NCBI RefSeq assembly: GCF_015477605.1
Contig: NZ_JADLQX010000003.1
Span: 310,001 to 374,000, forward strand
Direction of reading: 5' to 3'
DNA from: Nocardia amamiensis
GTDB lineage: Bacteria > Actinomycetota > Actinomycetes > Mycobacteriales > Mycobacteriaceae
DNA length: 64,000 nucleotides
Shown here: in pieces, positions 35,417 through 43,454 of the stretch
Numbering within the stretch: position 1 is the first letter of the stretch
How the letters are laid out: each line of letters starts with the position of its first letter
Notes under the pieces: generated by a model
Seen by the model: the letters and a program-made list of their open reading frames with translations, nothing else
Databases searched by the model: none
What the model was told of the DNA's origin: nothing
Translations under genes and position numbers: made by a program

Positions 35417-36268
35417 ATGACAACGATGTGTCGCGGTCCGCGGTTGCGCCCCAGCGTGACCGTCCTGGTTCGCCCGGCCGGCGTCGTCCAGCTCGGATGT
35501 GATCCCGAGACCGCCGTGGTGCTCGGTCCGGAAGGCATGGACGCCGAGGCCGTGCTCACATTCCTGCGCCTGCTGGACGGCTTGCGCACCAAACCGCAGA
35601 TCATCTGGCGAGCCGGGGAATGCGGTATCGATGCAGAACAGGCCGTGGCGTTGCTCACGCTGATCGACGAAGCCGGGCTGCTGGACCATCCCGAGGACCG
35701 GGCCGGGCGGGTACTTGCGGTGCGGGTGCACGGGCTCGGCCCGCTGTCCGACGCGGTCTCCGCCGGGCTGCGCGCACTCGGGGTGCGGCCGAGCCGTTCC
35801 CGGGACTACCCGTCCGGCGCGGCGACGGTGCGCACCTGGAGGTCGGACCTGGTGGTGCTGGCCGACACGCTGATGCCCGACCCGCGATTGGTGAACGACC
35901 TACTGCTGCACCGGATTCCGCATCTGCAACTACGCATTCGGGACAACAAGGGCGTCGTCGGGCCACTGGTGCTGCCCGGCGCCACCAGCTGCCTGCGCTG
36001 CGCCGACCTGATCCGCGCGCAGAACGACGCCGACTGGCCGCATCTGGCCGCCCAGCTGCTCGGCCGGGTCGGCCACGCCTCTCCCGCCGGGATCGCCGCG
36101 ACAGCCGCGGTCGCCCTCGGCGAACTGGAGGCGATCGTGGATTGCTCGCCGCGCCGCACCCCGGCCACGTTGAACGCGACGGTGGAGCTGGATCTGGGTT
36201 CGCACGTTCTCGATCGGCGCGTATGGCACCGGCACCCTGAGTGCGCGTGCGCACGCGTGCCCGCCTAA
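35417..36268 (+). CDS. ThiF-like/TOMM leader-binding-type protein (Rv3196-like)
   Basis: A 283-residue protein. The first 120 residues resemble the partner-binding half of azole cyclodehydratase C-proteins (RPSVTVLVRPAGVVQLGCDPETAVVLG, then LDGLRTKPQIIW). The rest is a ThiF/E1-like Rossmann domain without an obvious ATP-binding loop. A zinc tetrathiolate site is suggested by CLRC (ATSCLRCADL) and CAC (HPECACARVPA) near the end. In this genome block it stands alone, without a precursor peptide or other TOMM genes. ATG at 35417 has a poor ribosome site; an ATG at 35426 is an alternative. Confidence 0.75.
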   Translation: MTTMCRGPRLRPSVTVLVRPAGVVQLGCDPETAVVLGPEGMDAEAVLTFLRLLDGLRTKPQIIWRAGECGIDAEQAVALLTLIDEAGLLDHPEDRAGRVLAVRVHGLGPLSDAVSAGLRALGVRPSRSRDYPSGAATVRTWRSDLVVLADTLMPDPRLVNDLLLHRIPHLQLRIRDNKGVVGPLVLPGATSCLRCADLIRAQNDADWPHLAAQLLGRVGHASPAGIAATAAVALGELEAIVDCSPRRTPATLNATVELDLGSHVLDRRVWHRHPECACARVPA

Positions 36269-36408
36269 TGGGCGCAGCCGGACGAAGTCCGCCAATAGCC
36301 CGCGCCGGGCCGAGCGAAGGCGAGGCAGCCGCACACCTGAGCGCGGGAGCGCGTCCGTGATCAAGATTGCCATGGCCGACTCGCTGGTCTGTCCGCCATG
36401 ATGGGTAC

Positions 36409-37752
36409 GTGTCAGAGATCGCGCGCAGCCGCTCGTCCCGCAACGCCAAGTTGGCCAAGATTCCGCTCGGCATCGCGGGCCGGGCCGCCGTGGGGTTCGG
36501 CAAGAAGCTCGCCGGAGGCGACAAAACCGAGATCAACGCCCAGCTCAACCAGAGGGCCGCCGAGCAGTTGTTCACCGTGCTGGGTGAACTCAAGGGCGGC
36601 GCCATGAAGTTCGGACAGGCGCTCAGCGTGATGGAGGCCGCCGTCCCGGAGGAGTTCGGCGAGCACTACCGCGAGGCGCTGACCAAACTGCAGGCCGCCG
36701 CGCCGCCGATGCCGGCCGCGACGGTGCATCGCGTGCTCGACCAGCAGCTCGGCACCCAGTGGCGCACTCGCTTCCGTGAGTTCGACGACAGCCCGGCCGC
36801 ATCCGCCAGCATCGGCCAGGTGCACCGGGCGGTGTGGTCGGATGGGCGACCGGTCGCGGTGAAGGTGCAGTACCCCGGCGCGGACGACGCGTTGCGCGCG
36901 GATCTCAAGACCCTGTCCCGCATGACCGGCCTGGTCTCCTCAGTGATCCCCGGCGCGGACGTCAAGCCGATTCTCGCCGAGATCACCGAGCGCACCGAAG
37001 AGGAACTGGACTACCGCAACGAGGCGGCCAACCAGCGCGCCTTCGCGAAAGGTTTCGAGGGACACGGCGAAATCGTCGTGCCGAAGGTGGTGGCGAGCGC
37101 GCCGAAGGTGATCGTCACCGAATGGCTGGATGGGACCGCCGTTTCCGCGATCATCAAGCAGGGCGGCGAGGATCCGGCGGGCACCGTCGCGCTGCGCAAT
37201 CGAGTCGCGGCTCTGATGGGCCGCTTCCACTTCTCCTCCCCGGAGGTCGTCGGGCTGCTGCACGCCGACCCGCACCCGGGCAATTTCATGATGCTGCCCG
37301 ACGGCAGGCTCGCCGTCATCGATTTCGGCGCCTGCGCGCCGATGCCCGACGGCTTCCCCCCGGTGCTGGGCCGGATGCTGGCCCTCGCGGTGGAGGAGCG
37401 CTTCGCCGAGCTCACCGGGTTGCTGTACGACCACGGCTGGGTGATCCCGGGCCGGGTCGTCACCCACCAGGAAATCGCCGACTATCTGCGTCCGTTCACC
37501 GATCCGATCCAGGCCGACTCGTTCCACTTCACGCGCAGGTGGATGCAGCGGGTGGCGGGCAAGGCGTCGGAGTTCTCCAGCCCGGAGATGAAAACCGCTC
37601 GGGCGCTGCAACTTCCGGCGGAATACGTGATGATCTTCCGGGTGCTCGGCGGTTCCGTCGGCATCCTGGCCCAGCTGGACGCCGAACTGCCGTTCATGCA
37701 GCTGGTCCGCACCTGGATGCCCGGCTTCCGCGAGGAACGCACAGCCTCCTGA
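36409..37752 (+). CDS. ABC1/AarF family atypical kinase
   Basis: A 447-residue ADCK/UbiB-like kinase. The KxGQ box is AMKFGQALSVMEAAVP, the Ala-rich loop SASIGQVHRAVW, the Lys in VAVKVQYPG, then EELDYRNEAANQRAF, the catalytic HADPHPGNFMML and the metal-binding VIDFGAC. The family acts in isoprenoid lipid or quinone metabolism; mycobacterial Rv3197 has been linked to macrolide resistance, which suits its position next to whiB7. GTG at 36409 begins the conserved helix. A hairpin follows the stop. Confidence 0.9.
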   Translation: MSEIARSRSSRNAKLAKIPLGIAGRAAVGFGKKLAGGDKTEINAQLNQRAAEQLFTVLGELKGGAMKFGQALSVMEAAVPEEFGEHYREALTKLQAAAPPMPAATVHRVLDQQLGTQWRTRFREFDDSPAASASIGQVHRAVWSDGRPVAVKVQYPGADDALRADLKTLSRMTGLVSSVIPGADVKPILAEITERTEEELDYRNEAANQRAFAKGFEGHGEIVVPKVVASAPKVIVTEWLDGTAVSAIIKQGGEDPAGTVALRNRVAALMGRFHFSSPEVVGLLHADPHPGNFMMLPDGRLAVIDFGACAPMPDGFPPVLGRMLALAVEERFAELTGLLYDHGWVIPGRVVTHQEIADYLRPFTDPIQADSFHFTRRWMQRVAGKASEFSSPEMKTARALQLPAEYVMIFRVLGGSVGILAQLDAELPFMQLVRTWMPGFREERTAS

Positions 37753-37754
37753 AC

Positions 37755-37797
37755 GCAGGGCAGCCGCCCACCGGGCAACGGTGAGCGGCTGGCCTGC
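37755..37797. terminator. Terminator between ABC1 kinase and whiB7
   Basis: GCAGG-G-CAGCCGC (37755-37767) pairs with GCGGCTG-G-CCTGC (37785-37797), 12 of 13 positions, followed by TTTCT. It lies between convergent genes. Confidence 0.7.
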
Positions 37798-37878
37798 TTT
37801 CTCGTTCGTTGGCTCGGCCCGTGCCGGGACCGACTGAATCGAGCACATCGACCGGAGGGAGAGAAGTCACTCCCCGAC

Positions 37879-38202
37879 TCATGCCGGGACCGCGACCTTG
37901 CGCGGACGACCACGCGGACGCTTGCGGGCGATCACGACACCCTGGTCGAAGATCTCACCGCCCCAAACACCCCATGGCTCACGCCGATCGATGGCCGCGT
38001 TCAGGCAACCCTTGCGGATCGGGCAGGTCGCGCACAGCGCCTTGGCCTGCTCCAACTGGACCGGGCTCTCAGCGAACCAGAGATCCGGGTCGCCGGCACG
38101 GCAGGGCAGGACCTTGGTGGACTCCTGGGGACGAGTAGTCGACGCCACGGTTCGGCATGTCACGTCAGTAGCGGCTTGTGGCCAACCCTGTGCGGTGAAC
38201 AC
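37879..38202 (-). CDS. whiB7: WhiB7 transcriptional regulator
   Basis: A 107-residue Wbl protein. Four Cys bind a [4Fe-4S] cluster: C in VLPCRAGDPDLWF, then C-x2-C-x5-C in ALCATCPIRKGCLNAA. The GVWGG turn is followed by the AT-hook RPRGRPRK that defines WhiB7. It is the activator of intrinsic antibiotic resistance, working with the principal sigma factor. The GTG at 38202 is supported by AAGGAG seven bases upstream; the 5' extension to 38292 is the leader. Four Cys are complete. Neighbours: ABC1 kinase downstream and uvrD2 upstream. Controlled by the leader and uORF described separately. Confidence 0.95.
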   Translation of the reverse strand: MFTAQGWPQAATDVTCRTVASTTRPQESTKVLPCRAGDPDLWFAESPVQLEQAKALCATCPIRKGCLNAAIDRREPWGVWGGEIFDQGVVIARKRPRGRPRKVAVPA

Positions 38203-38246
38203 GTCGTTCTCCTTCAGCTCGTTTGCAGCGGTTCGTTTCGTTGTCC

Positions 38247-38320
38247 GCGAAACCGGTGCCTGGTGGCTGAAGGGCCGGAGAAGATTGGCCACGGTTTCGC
38301 TGTCGTGCGATCCGTGGCCA
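38247..38320 (-). promoter_or_regulatory. Attenuator-like alternative hairpins in whiB7 leader
   Basis: On the minus-strand transcript, hairpin A pairs 38320-38312 with 38294-38286 (9 bp, TGGCCACGG/CCGTGGCCA) with an inner TCGC/GCGA stem. Hairpin B pairs 38300-38292 with 38255-38247 (9 bp, GCGAAACCG/CGGTTTCGC) and shares bases with A. A small hairpin C (38253-38248/38240-38235) excludes B. So A plus C, or B alone, can form. It lies between the uORF stop (38341) and the ribosome site of whiB7. The A hairpin is followed only by a weak U-tract (AAUCUUCUCC). Confidence 0.65.
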
Positions 38321-38340
38321 GGAGGTCGGGGAGGAGTTCC

Positions 38341-38679
38341 CTACCTAGGTCGACATCTGTGTCGAGTCCTGTTCACGGTCGCTGGGTGTGCGGTGCGGAG
38401 GCGTGCTGCCCGCGGATCCGCCGGCTCGAAGCCGGACTCGTCCGCGAAGACGCCGACTGCTGCGTCGGCAGCCGTCGGGTGCCAGCCCACGCTGGGCTTG
38501 TCCTGCTTTTCGGTGCGAATGGATGCGGGCATGACGGCCGAATTCACTTTCGTGCCGACCATGCCGCAGGCACCGATTCCGGACAGACCGATCCCCTGCA
38601 AAGCGAGGATCCCCCGGGAGGCCGCCATGGGCGCATAGACCGCAACGCCATTGGCGTCGACGTTCATCATGTTGTCCAT
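38341..38679 (-). CDS. 112-codon upstream ORF of whiB7 (regulatory leader peptide)
   Basis: An ORF of 112 codons in the whiB7 leader, same strand, beginning ATG at 38679 with a very strong ribosome site (AGGAGGGAGG, 6-16 bases upstream). It lies between the promoter and the attenuator-like hairpins, where mycobacteria and Streptomyces have an antibiotic-sensing uORF. No conserved domain is seen; the end is Arg/Thr/His-rich (ARLRTAHPATVNRTRHRCRPR is the last 21 residues, given here in part as HRCRPR). The stop is 21 bases before hairpin A. Slow translation of the uORF would block A and favour antitermination. Its length is unusual for a uORF, so a genuine small protein is an alternative. Confidence 0.6.
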   Translation of the reverse strand: MDNMMNVDANGVAVYAPMAASRGILALQGIGLSGIGACGMVGTKVNSAVMPASIRTEKQDKPSVGWHPTAADAAVGVFADESGFEPADPRAARLRTAHPATVNRTRHRCRPR

Positions 38680-38751
38680 TGCTCTGCCTCCCTCCTGTAC
38701 TCGTTGTCGGTAACTGTGCGCGCCGAGATGACCTCTCGGTGCGTGAAATCC

Positions 38752-38790
38752 ACCATAGGCAAGATCGCCGACGGCGACAACCTATTTTCT
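38752..38790 (-). promoter_or_regulatory. whiB7 promoter with AT-rich element
   Basis: Minus strand: -35 TTGTCG (38780-38775), 17-base spacer, -10 TATGGT (38757-38752), preceded by an AT-rich AGAAAATA (38790-38783). WhiB7 binds AT-rich DNA just upstream of the -35 element of its target promoters, including its own. The element abuts the uvrD2 stop. It lies about 70 bases before the uORF ATG. Confidence 0.6.
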
Positions 38791-40939
38791 ACCTGCGGTT
38801 TTGTGATGTGGTTCGAATCCGGGACGCGACGATAGCGAGCACGTCCGCGCCGAACTGGTCGATCTTCTTCGCGCCGATGCCCGCGATCGAGGCCAGTGCG
38901 GCGTCGTCGGCGGGCAGTTGTTCGGCGATCGCGGTGAGCGTGGTGTCGGTGAACACGACGAATTCACGCACGCGCAACGCCTCTGCCTTCTCCGCACGCC
39001 AGTCCCGTAGTGCGGCAAGCAGTTCCGCGTCCAGCTCGGCCGGGCAGCGGCGGCAGCGGCCGAGCATGGTCGCGTACGTGCCGATCAGTGGTTTGGCGCA
39101 GACCCGGCAAGTCGGCCGGATTTCTTTCGACGCGGGGGCGGCCGGTGCCGCGATACGCGAGGCGGGCGAGTCGTCGGGGACGAGACCGTTGAGAAACCGG
39201 GAGCGCCGCCGAGTGCGCCTGCCGCCCTCGTTCCTGGCCAGCGCCCAGGACAGCCGTAACTGCTCCCGCGCCCTGGTGACCCCGACGTAGAGCAGCCGCC
39301 GCTCCTCTTCCAGCGCGGCCTGATCGGCCACCGATCCGTCGTCGGCGAGGACATGCTGGATGGGCAGGGTGCCGTCGGAGAGGCCGACGAGGAATACCGC
39401 GTCCCACTCCAGCCCCTTGGCGGCGTGCAGGGAGGCCAGCGTGACGCCCTGCACTGTGGGTGGATGCCTGGCCTCGGCGCGGGCTGCGAGTTCGCGCAGC
39501 AGGCCGGTCAGGTCGAGACGATCGTCGTGGCTGAGCAGTTCCTCGGTCAGTCGCACCAAGGCGACCAGGGACGACCAGCGCTCCCTGGCCTGAGCGCCCG
39601 CGGGCTCGGTGGCGGTGAGGCCGATCGGCGCGAGCGCCGCGCGAACCAGCGCGACCAGCGCTCTACCGCTGCGCGCCTGATCGGGTAGATCATCGCGGGA
39701 CGCCGCCTGGCGCAGTGCCAGCACCGCCTGCTTGACCTCGGTGCGCGCGAAGAAGCCCTCGCCGCCGCGCACCTGGTAGGGGATGCCGCGCTCGGTGAGT
39801 GCCTGCTCGTAGCTCTCCGAGTGGGCGTTGATGCGATAGAGCACCGCGATCTCCGCGGCGGGTGTGCCCGCCTCGATGAGCCGGGCGATCGCCTTGGCCA
39901 CCGCTGCCGCCTCGGCGGGAATGTCGTCGTACTCGGCGAACGCGGGCTCGGGCCCGTCGGGCCGCTGACCGATCAGGAGCAGCTTGGTGCCCGCGATGCG
40001 ACCGCGCGCCGCGCCGATCACCCGGTTGGCCAGTGACACCACCTGCGGAGTCGAGCGATAGTCGCGTTCCAGTCGCAGCACCGTCGCGTCGGGGTATCGG
40101 CGGGAGAAATCGAGCAGGTAGTTCGGCGTTGCGCCGGTGAACGAATAGATCGTCTGATTGGCGTCGCCCACCACGGTGATGTCGTCGCGGTCGCCGAGCC
40201 AGGCGTCGAGCACCCGCTGCTGCAGTGGTGTGACGTCCTGGTATTCGTCGACGACGAAACTGCGGTAGCGGCCGCGGAATTCGTCGGCCACCGCCGGATA
40301 GTCCTCCAGCGCGGCCGCCGTGTGCAGCAACAGATCGTCGAAGTCCAGCAGCAGCCCGTCCGGCGTGGCCTTGAGTTTCTCGTAGCCCGCGTACACGTCG
40401 GCGACGCGCATGGCGTCGTAGGGCGTCTCCCGCCTGCGCTCGGTGACCGCCGCGGTGTAGTCCTCCGGAGCGATGAGCGAGGCCTTCGCCCATTCGATTT
40501 CGCTCAGCAGGTCGCGCACGCTGTCGGTGGAAGTGGACAATCCGGCCCGGTTCGCCGCCTGCGCCACGATCGGGAACTTGGCGTCGATCAACCGCCACGG
40601 CACATCACCGACGATCTGCGGCCAGAAGTACTTCAGCTGCCGCAACGCCGCCGCGTGGAACGTCCGTGCCTGCACCTTGGCGGCCTCGCCGCCGAGGCCG
40701 AGCGCACGCAACCTGGTCCGCAGCTCCCCCGCCGCCCGCGCGGTGAAGGTCACCGCGAGCACCTGATCGGCCTTGACCTGCCCCTGCGCGACCAGATGCG
40801 CGATGCGGTAGGTGATGGTTCTGGTCTTGCCCGTGCCGGCGCCCGCGAGCACGCACACCGGACCGCGCGGCGCGCGTACGGCGGCGGCCTGCTCGGGATC
40901 GAGGTCGGCGAGTTCGAGTGCGGGCACGCGGTCCATCAT
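38789..40939 (-). CDS. uvrD2: ATP-dependent DNA helicase UvrD2
   Basis: About 716 residues. Superfamily I helicase: Walker [20 protein letters not shown], motif II DEYQDV, motif [18 protein letters not shown], and late motif [22 protein letters not shown] four-Cys zinc region ([20 protein letters not shown]) and a C-terminal HRDC domain ([19 protein letters not shown] onwards) define the mycobacterial UvrD2 type. It unwinds DNA in repair and is essential in mycobacteria. ATG at 40939 was chosen; an upstream GTG at 40957 is possible as no ribosome site decides. Stop adjoins the whiB7 promoter. Confidence 0.93.
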   Translation of the reverse strand: MMDRVPALELADLDPEQAAAVRAPRGPVCVLAGAGTGKTRTITYRIAHLVAQGQVKADQVLAVTFTARAAGELRTRLRALGLGGEAAKVQARTFHAAALRQLKYFWPQIVGDVPWRLIDAKFPIVAQAANRAGLSTSTDSVRDLLSEIEWAKASLIAPEDYTAAVTERRRETPYDAMRVADVYAGYEKLKATPDGLLLDFDDLLLHTAAALEDYPAVADEFRGRYRSFVVDEYQDVTPLQQRVLDAWLGDRDDITVVGDANQTIYSFTGATPNYLLDFSRRYPDATVLRLERDYRSTPQVVSLANRVIGAARGRIAGTKLLLIGQRPDGPEPAFAEYDDIPAEAAAVAKAIARLIEAGTPAAEIAVLYRINAHSESYEQALTERGIPYQVRGGEGFFARTEVKQAVLALRQAASRDDLPDQARSGRALVALVRAALAPIGLTATEPAGAQARERWSSLVALVRLTEELLSHDDRLDLTGLLRELAARAEARHPPTVQGVTLASLHAAKGLEWDAVFLVGLSDGTLPIQHVLADDGSVADQAALEEERRLLYVGVTRAREQLRLSWALARNEGGRRTRRRSRFLNGLVPDDSPASRIAAPAAPASKEIRPTCRVCAKPLIGTYATMLGRCRRCPAELDAELLAALRDWRAEKAEALRVREFVVFTDTTLTAIAEQLPADDAALASIAGIGAKKIDQFGADVLAIVASRIRTTSQNRR

Positions 40940-40997
40940 GACAGCGCCCACCGACACCGACCGTGTCGCCGTCGCGGCCGGATCCGCCGCCGGGTGA

Positions 40998-41474
40998 TCA
41001 GCGTGCGCTTCGATCGCGCAGCAGCCGCAGCGAGCGCGCGAAGGCGCCGCCCTGCCTGCGGAGCGGCGCGAAGAACTCCTGATCGCAGGCCTCTACCGCC
41101 ACGATGGCCCGATTCGCGAGTGCCACACCGGCTTCGGTGACGACGAGGGCCTTGGCCCGGCGATCGACCGGGTGGTCGCGGCGCTCGATCAGGCCCTTCT
41201 CCGCGAGCGCGCGCAGCACCTGGGAGGTCATCATCGGGTCGGTGGCGGCGTGCTCGGCCAGGTCACGCTGCCGCACCGGATCGTCGCCGCCCGCGGCGAG
41301 GTAGACCAACGAGGCGAGCAACACGAACTGCACGTGGGTCAGGTCGAACGGGGCCAGTGCCGCCCGCTGCGCGGCCTGCCAGCGGTGGGTCACCTGCCAC
41401 AGCAACAGCCCGGGACTTTCGTCGGCGGTGCGGAACCCGCTGCGCAGTCCCGCGCCGGTCGCCTGCTCGTGCAT
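40998..41474 (-). CDS. MarR family transcriptional regulator
   Basis: A 158-residue MarR winged-helix protein: helix 1-2 around [34 protein letters not shown] in outline, recognition part [43 protein letters not shown]. It is third in an operon with an EVE-domain protein and an SRPBCC remnant, whose promoter region holds a 22-bp palindrome (42047-42068). Autoregulation is likely. Ten bases separate it from the EVE gene. Confidence 0.9.
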   Translation of the reverse strand: MHEQATGAGLRSGFRTADESPGLLLWQVTHRWQAAQRAALAPFDLTHVQFVLLASLVYLAAGGDDPVRQRDLAEHAATDPMMTSQVLRALAEKGLIERRDHPVDRRAKALVVTEAGVALANRAIVAVEACDQEFFAPLRRQGGAFARSLRLLRDRSAR

Positions 41475-41483
41475 CGGTCTCCC

Positions 41484-41912
41484 TCACTCCCGCGCCATGG
41501 TCCGCGCGATCAGCGCGTAATCATGTGCGCTGAGTTCTACCAGGCCGCGGCGCAGCACCATGCCCCAGTTCGGCACGCTGGTGAGGTCCAGGTGGTCGCG
41601 CAGCGCGTCGATCGGGGTCTCCCGCACCCGTTGCCGATAACTCACCGACCGTCGCCACGGCCGGAAGCAGCCGCCGTCCTGCGGGTCGGCCTGCCAGGCA
41701 GGCCGGTCGTCGATGGTGCCGATCGCGGTGAACGAGCGGACCGCCGCTCCGGCGCGCATTCGCTCGCGCGGCGAGTAGTAGACCAACCCGTCGCCCGGCC
41801 GCATCCGCTCCACCGCCGCACGCTTCCCATGGTTGGCCTGCGCGATCCCGAGTGCGACGCCGCGCAGGACGTGTTCCCGGGATACGACGGCCAGCCAGTA
41901 CCGCGCGTTCAC
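41484..41912 (-). CDS. EVE domain-containing protein
   Basis: A 142-residue protein with the EVE/PUA-like fold: NARYWLAVVSREHVLRGVALGIAQANHGKRAAVERMRPGDGLVYYSPRERM in outline, and IGTIDDRPAWQADPQDGGCFRPWRRSVSY. EVE domains bind modified bases in DNA or RNA. It starts with GTG that overlaps the TGA of the upstream remnant gene (GTGA), so its translation is coupled to that frame. In related genera the partner is a full SRPBCC gene. Confidence 0.85.
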   Translation of the reverse strand: MNARYWLAVVSREHVLRGVALGIAQANHGKRAAVERMRPGDGLVYYSPRERMRAGAAVRSFTAIGTIDDRPAWQADPQDGGCFRPWRRSVSYRQRVRETPIDALRDHLDLTSVPNWGMVLRRGLVELSAHDYALIARTMARE

Positions 41913-42043
41913 GCCGCTACCGGCTCGGGGAAGGTGACCAGCGCGTCCAGGTCGGGCCGCACGGATTCGGCCAGACCGGCGCGCGCGAAGAAAGCGGCGG
42001 GCGGAGCGGTGGAGGTGGCATGAGCGGTGGCGGCAATCGGCAT
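41909..42043 (-). pseudogene. SRPBCC family protein with internal deletion (44-aa remnant)
   Basis: A 44-codon ORF, ATG 42043 to TGA 41909. The first 20 residues (TAHATSTAPPAAFFAR) match the start of SRPBCC/polyketide cyclase-like proteins commonly paired with MarR and EVE genes. The rest (AGLAESVRPDLDALVTFPEP) reads like the closing helix of the same family. The central 90 or so residues are absent with the frame kept, as expected of an in-frame deletion. The frame still overlaps the EVE start by four bases. A functional small peptide is not excluded. Confidence 0.5.
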
Positions 42044-42046
42044 GGA

Positions 42047-42068
42047 TTTAGTATGCGCGCATATCAAA
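42047..42068. promoter_or_regulatory. MarR operator candidate
   Basis: A 22-bp imperfect palindrome (18 of 22 positions), core TATGCGCGCATA at 42052-42063, flanked by TTTA and TCAAA. It ends four bases before the ATG at 42043 and lies in the promoter region of the remnant-EVE-marR operon. Confidence 0.55.
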
Positions 42069-42137
42069 TTCCAGGCAAGCGGCCGGGCGGGCGTTCGAGT
42101 TCGGAACAGTGCGGGGTACTTCAGCGTTGCATCATCC

Positions 42138-42395
42138 GTGACTGACGCGAACCCCACTCTGACGATGTACTCGACCACCTGGTGCGGTTATTGCCGCAGG
42201 CTGAAGAAGCAGCTGGACGAGGCCGGCATCAGCTACGTCGAGATCGACATCGAGCAAGATCCGGCGTCGGCCGAGTTCGTCGGCAGCGTCAACGGGGGCA
42301 ACCACGTCGTGCCCACCGTGAAGTTCGCCGATGGCACCACCGCGACCAACCCGTCCCTGGCGGCCGTCAAGCAGACCCTCGCCGGTCTGTCCTGA
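42138..42395 (+). CDS. mrx1: Mycoredoxin (glutaredoxin-like)
   Basis: An 85-residue glutaredoxin-fold protein: TMYSTTWCGYCRRLKKQLDEAG with the CGYC active site, VEIDIEQDPASAEFVGSVNGGN, VVPTVKFADGT and TNPSLAAVKQTL. CGYC and the cis-Pro region are as in mycoredoxin-1, which reduces mycothiol mixed disulfides. GTG 42138 gives the standard start; the open frame to 42027 overlaps the MarR operator. No ribosome site is obvious, so it may be leaderless. It sits between the MarR operon and nudC, as in mycobacteria where it follows uvrD2. Confidence 0.9.
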   Translation: MTDANPTLTMYSTTWCGYCRRLKKQLDEAGISYVEIDIEQDPASAEFVGSVNGGNHVVPTVKFADGTTATNPSLAAVKQTLAGLS

Positions 42396-42501
42396 TCACC
42401 CGCTCCGTGCGGGCCGTGCCGGTTCGCGATTCAGCGAGCGCACAATAGACACAGCCGAGCCCTGGCTCGCACCGGAGCCGAGCGCAGGCATGAGCGTGCG
42501 C

Positions 42502-43407
42502 TCAGTCGATCGCCGCCCAGGACTCGACGATGGTGCGCGCGATGGAGATCGAACCCGGGAGCAGCAGCCGTGCACCCTCGCCGCGCGCCGACCAGTCGCC
42601 CATCGCCAGCGCTTCGCGCACCTCGGCGCGGGTGAACCAGTTGGCCTCGGCGATCTCGCCGTCGGAGAAGGCCAGCGGCTGGTCGGGATCGGCGACGGCG
42701 GCGAAGCCGAGCATGAGTGAGCGCGGGAACGGCCACGGCTGGCTGCCCAGGTAGGTGATCTCGCGCACGTCGAGGCCGACCTCCTCGCGCATCTCCCGCT
42801 CGACGCAGCGCTCCAGCGACTCGCCCGCCTCGACGAACCCGGCCAGCAGGGAGAACAGCGACTTCGGCCAGCTGTGCTGGCGCGCGAGCAGGACCCGATC
42901 GCCGCCGTCGTGGATCAGGCAGATCACCGCGGGGTCGATGCGGGGGAACTCCTCGTAACCGCTCTCGGTGACGCGCGACCATCCGGCCTTGGACGCGGTG
43001 GTCACCGTGCCGTCCGCACCGTTGAACCCGGCCTTGTCGTGCCAGTTCAGCAGCGCGAACGCAGTGGAGAGCAGGCCGGCGGTGCGGTCGTCGATGCTGC
43101 TGCCGGCGAGCGCGCGCAGATCGGTGAGCGTGCCCTCCAACTCCGGATCGCGGACCGCCCACAGGTGGATGCCGTCCTCGACGCCGAGGAACACCGCGGC
43201 CGCGCTCGGCTCGGCGGACAGCTCGAGCGCGGCGTCCAAGACCAGCACGCCATCATCGAAGCGCACCTGCCCGCGCCGATTGATCCGCAAAAGTTTCGCC
43301 TGGCCCCAGCCCTCCTTCAGGGCCTGGGCGTCACCCCGGATCTCCTCCGCGCGATCGATGACAGAACGGGACAGCAGCGGAACACCATTGAGCTGAAAAG
43401 CGGGCAC
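42502..43407 (-). CDS. nudC: NAD(+) diphosphatase NudC
   Basis: A 301-residue Nudix hydrolase. Nudix box GFVEAGESLERCVEREMREEVG, preceded by EFPRIDPAVICLIHDG and followed by LGSQPWPFPRSLMLGF, the SQPWPFPxS array that defines NADH pyrophosphatases and NAD-RNA decapping enzymes. The region where Escherichia coli NudC has a Cys4 zinc ribbon (about residues 105-140: NWHDKAGFNGADGTV) lacks Cys, as in mycobacterial NudC. It hydrolyses NAD(H) to NMN(H) and AMP. Confidence 0.93.
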   Translation of the reverse strand: MPAFQLNGVPLLSRSVIDRAEEIRGDAQALKEGWGQAKLLRINRRGQVRFDDGVLVLDAALELSAEPSAAAVFLGVEDGIHLWAVRDPELEGTLTDLRALAGSSIDDRTAGLLSTAFALLNWHDKAGFNGADGTVTTASKAGWSRVTESGYEEFPRIDPAVICLIHDGGDRVLLARQHSWPKSLFSLLAGFVEAGESLERCVEREMREEVGLDVREITYLGSQPWPFPRSLMLGFAAVADPDQPLAFSDGEIAEANWFTRAEVREALAMGDWSARGEGARLLLPGSISIARTIVESWAAID

Positions 43408-43454
43408 GGTTCGAGACTATCGCGCTCGAGTTACCGCCCGGCTCGCCACCGGTG

